A DNA stretch of 5,034 nucleotides from JBBIRT01 sp037441725 (GTDB lineage: Bacteria > Desulfobacterota > BSN033 > UBA1163). Of the stretch, positions 5,008 through 5,034 are shown piece after piece; the stretch's first letter is position 1, and each line of letters starts with the position of its first letter. The notes beneath the pieces are model-generated. The model ran no database searches and was not told the origin of the DNA. It was given only the letters and a program-made list of their open reading frames with translations. The translations under genes were made by a program, and so were the position numbers. The stretch spans positions 1 through 5,034 of the forward strand of contig JBBIRT010000192.1 of the NCBI GenBank assembly GCA_037441725.1, in the 5' to 3' direction.

Positions 5008-5034
5008 GAATCAGGCAGGAATATCTCCGAAAAT
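5008..5034 (-). repeat. Right copy of window-terminal inverted repeat
   Basis: The minus strand from 5034 to 5008 matches plus-strand 27-53 at 22 of 27 positions, including a perfect CCTGCCTGATTC. One minus-strand frame is open through this copy and beyond (FSEIFLPDSNRVPHFSTK, ending in TGA near 4970), running up to the operon promoter. The copy reaches the last base of the window, so its true outer end is unseen. Confidence 0.5.

Larger units (their letters stand above)
4786..5034. other. Leader and upstream region of the binding protein gene
   Basis: There is no supported gene of normal size in these 249 bases. In minus-strand order they contain the right inverted-repeat copy (5034-5008), a small dyad (5000-5015, CCCGAT / ATCAGG), a promoter (4974-4946), an orphan Shine-Dalgarno sequence (around 4899-4904), tiny reading frames, and the real ribosome binding site (4793-4798). 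The 5' leader would be about 150 bases, long for a transporter gene, which leaves room for post-transcriptional control. I recognise no known riboswitch. Confidence 0.55.

Noticed and set aside
1..5034. CRISPR array, tRNA, rRNA or transposase gene.
   Set aside because: No regularly spaced direct repeats, no cloverleaf or rRNA-like sequence, and no transposase-like frame were seen on either strand.

Overview
The window looks like a piece of an anaerobic bacterial genome of moderate, slightly AT-leaning composition. The protein styles (Lys/Glu/Ile-rich, a molybdopterin enzyme of the acetylene hydratase-like group paired with a small dicluster ferredoxin, a LivJ-type binding protein) are most like uncultured Desulfobacterota or similar anaerobes. 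That placement is an inference from gene content; no phylogenetic marker gene is present.

Layout, left to right. Positions 1-173 carry no clear gene, but hold one copy of an inverted repeat matched at the other end of the window, a possible promoter, and a duplicated 12-bp purine-rich motif whose second copy is the ribosome binding site of the first gene. Positions 174-521 (+) encode a 115-residue protein I do not recognise. Its stop codon lies inside four tandem copies of a 10-bp unit (501-540). Everything after that is on the minus strand: a two-cluster ferredoxin (569-910), an 811-residue molybdopterin oxidoreductase (915-3350), a 217-bp spacer with a 13-bp inverted repeat (3467-3554), and a secreted solute-binding protein (3568-4785). 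Its leader (4786-5034) has a good sigma70-type promoter, a duplicated Shine-Dalgarno segment, tiny reading frames and the second copy of the terminal inverted repeat.

How the genes may work together. The oxidoreductase and ferredoxin are separated by 4 bp, with the ferredoxin's ribosome binding site inside the last oxidoreductase codons, so they are almost certainly co-translated as catalytic and electron-transfer subunits of one cytoplasmic enzyme (no Tat or Sec signal on either). The binding protein is transcribed first, from its own promoter, and would deliver a solute from the periplasm to an ABC transporter whose permeases and ATPases are not in this window. The simplest reading is a small uptake-plus-conversion cassette in which the transported compound, or a product of it, is the substrate of the Mo/W enzyme. 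The substrate cannot be read from the sequence.

The points most worth a second look are the missing first cysteine of the oxidoreductase's N-terminal iron-sulfur motif, the inverted repeats at the two window ends, the hairpin between binding protein and oxidoreductase, and the 10-bp repeat array across a stop codon.
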